A stretch of DNA of 64,000 bases from Chromobacterium amazonense (lineage in GTDB: Bacteria > Pseudomonadota > Gammaproteobacteria > Burkholderiales > Chromobacteriaceae): positions 1-64,000 of the forward strand of contig NZ_MKCR01000013.1 of NCBI RefSeq assembly GCF_001855565.1, written 5' to 3'. The notes beneath the pieces were generated by a model that was not told the DNA's origin, made no database searches, and worked only from the letters and a program-made list of their open reading frames with translations. How positions within the stretch are numbered: position 1 is the first letter of the stretch; the number at the start of each line of letters is the position of its first letter. Shown here piece by piece: positions 62,959-64,000 of this stretch. Both the position numbers and the translations under genes were made by a program.

Positions 62959-63600
62959 TTAGATCTTGGCATTGGGTGCGGGCGATAACAGGCTGGCGGC
63001 GGCGCTCGGGCCGCTGGCCACCTTGCCGCCTTCGATGGCGATGTCGCCGGCGACGAAGCGACGCACCGCTTCCGGGTACAGCTGGTGTTCCAGCTTCAGC
63101 ACGCGGGCGGCCAGGCTGTCCGGGGTGTCGTCGTCCAGCACGTTGACGACGCCCTGCGACACGATGGGGCCGTGGTCCAGCTCGGCAGTGACGAAGTGTA
63201 CCGTGCATCCGGCCAGTTTGCAGCCCATTTCCAGCGCGCGCTCATGGGTGTGCAGGCCGGGAAAGGCCGGCAGCAGCGAGGGATGGATGTTCAGCATGCG
63301 GCCTTCGTAGCGGCGGGTGAAGCCTGCAGTCAGGATGCGCATGAAGCCGGCCAGCACCACCAGATCGGGCGCGTGGGCGTCGATGGCTTCGGCCAGCGCG
63401 GCGTCGAAGGCTTCGCGGCTGGGGTAGGCTTTGTGGTCCAGCGCCACGGCGGCGATGCCGCGCTCGGCGGCCCAGGCCAGGCCGGCGGCGTCGGGGCGGT
63501 TGGCGATCACCGCCGCCACGCGGGCGCCGGGAATGGCGGCGTTGACGATGGCCTGCATATTGGAGCCGCGGCCGGAAATCAGGATGACGATGTTTTTCAT
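62959..63600 (-). CDS. purN: Phosphoribosylglycinamide formyltransferase
   Basis: A 213-residue PurN. It transfers the formyl group of 10-formyl-THF to GAR in purine synthesis. ILISGRGSNMQAIVNAA binds the phosphate, DLVVLAGFMRIL and NIHPSLLPAFPGLHTH carry the catalytic asparagine and histidine, and VHFVTAELDHGPIVSQGVV includes the catalytic aspartate. ATG 63600 gives the standard N-terminus. Its stop codon touches the DUF3108 start. Confidence 0.96.
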   Translation of the reverse strand: MKNIVILISGRGSNMQAIVNAAIPGARVAAVIANRPDAAGLAWAAERGIAAVALDHKAYPSREAFDAALAEAIDAHAPDLVVLAGFMRILTAGFTRRYEGRMLNIHPSLLPAFPGLHTHERALEMGCKLAGCTVHFVTAELDHGPIVSQGVVNVLDDDTPDSLAARVLKLEHQLYPEAVRRFVAGDIAIEGGKVASGPSAAASLLSPAPNAKI

Positions 63601-63696
63601 ATGCCGTTGGGTGTCGGTGTTCGGTTGGGCATCCGCCAAATGACAAGCGCCGCCGGCGGGGCCAGCGGCGCGCAAAAGGCTGCTTGTGGCTAAGCC

Positions 63697-64000
63697 TTAG
63701 GCGATCTGGGTCTGGTGCTCGTCGCCGACGCGGGTGCGCACCTGGCCGATGCGGTACACGGTTTCGCCGGCTTCGCGCAGCAGCGCCATCGCCTGTTCGG
63801 CGTGCTGCGGCGCCACCACCACCACCATGCCGATGCCGCAGTTGAAGGTGCGGTACATCTCCTGGATGTCCACATTGCCTTCGCGCTGCAGCCACTGGAA
63901 CAGCTTGGGCAGCGGCCAGCTGGCGGCGTCGATCTGCGCCACGGTGTTTTCCGGCAGCACGCGCGGGGTGTTCTCGGTGATGCCGCCGCCGGTGATGTGG
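63697..64000 (-). CDS. purM: Phosphoribosylaminoimidazole synthetase, C-terminal end (partial)
   Basis: The last 100 codons of PurM (AIR synthetase). The glycine-rich [13 protein letters not shown] at the window edge, [10 protein letters not shown] and the end [12 protein letters not shown] are typical. PurM closes the imidazole ring of FGAM with ATP. It lies upstream of purN on the same strand, as in many proteobacteria (purMN). A GC-rich hairpin (GCGCCGC/GCGGCGC) fills part of the 96-base gap to purN. Confidence 0.95.
   Translation of the reverse strand, partial: HITGGGITENTPRVLPENTVAQIDAASWPLPKLFQWLQREGNVDIQEMYRTFNCGIGMVVVVAPQHAEQAMALLREAGETVYRIGQVRTRVGDEHQTQIA

Overview
The window is ordinary chromosomal DNA of a GC-rich betaproteobacterium. 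Ribosomal operon order, a monomeric isocitrate dehydrogenase, a PriB inside the S6 operon, FNR next to hemN, and the protein sequences themselves point to Chromobacteriaceae (Chromobacterium or a close relative such as Aquitalea). That placement is by recognition, not by a search. I saw no insertion sequence, prophage, CRISPR array or rRNA operon. Genes are dense, and most gene ends carry a recognisable hairpin terminator.

Layout. 1-5.6 kb: end of trmD, rplS, ogt-xerD, the clpS-clpA protease adaptor/unfoldase pair (minus), a cold-shock gene with a long leader, and an acetyltransferase. 5.6-15 kb: LysR regulator, tRNA-Ser(CGA), glycerate kinase, mutS, a small unknown protein, rluE and icd. 15-18 kb: a GbsR/MarR-type regulator directly ahead of cydAB of the cyanide-insensitive type, with a palindromic operator. 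18-23 kb: ugpBAECQ glycerol-3-phosphate uptake operon behind a three-repeat Pho box. 23-30 kb: a periplasmic binding protein, an AGCS sodium/amino-acid symporter, a chemoreceptor whose C-terminus runs into the symporter gene, and hemN/fnr divergent around an FNR box. 30-36 kb: nudJ-unknown-mnmA, Fur-box-controlled bfd, bfr, a YdgA-like protein and a fatty-acid desaturase. 36-42 kb: methyltransferase, cystathionine beta-synthase and cystathionine lyase (reverse transsulfuration), ridA, DUF1853, trmJ. 42-47 kb: suhB, a copper cluster (CueO-like oxidase with a CsoR-type operator, csoR, small exported protein) and rpsF-priB-rpsR-rplI with a structured leader. 47-54 kb: MarR-GNAT fusion with twin operators, Dcu transporter, DUF2322, an intergenic sigma-54 transcription unit, isochorismatase-like hydrolase, an AraC regulator with a direct-repeat operator, and an overlapping operon of three paralogous acetyltransferases plus a 2H phosphoesterase. 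54-64 kb: a LysR gene flanked by two tiny paralogous exported proteins, the upp-unknown-uraA uracil operon with an attenuator-like leader, grxD, a ClC channel, and purM-purN-DUF3108-rsmB.

The most interesting signals are in the non-coding DNA. A near-perfect NtrC site and a consensus sigma-54 promoter sit in a 363-bp gap with no protein gene downstream on that strand. They are followed by about 120 nt of hairpins, which looks like a nitrogen-regulated small RNA. The second is the LysR locus with two homologous 52- and 58-residue secreted proteins and an ATC-N9-GAT box. Several operators (Pho, Fur, FNR, CsoR, MarR, GbsR, AraC) can be read directly and match the genes beside them.
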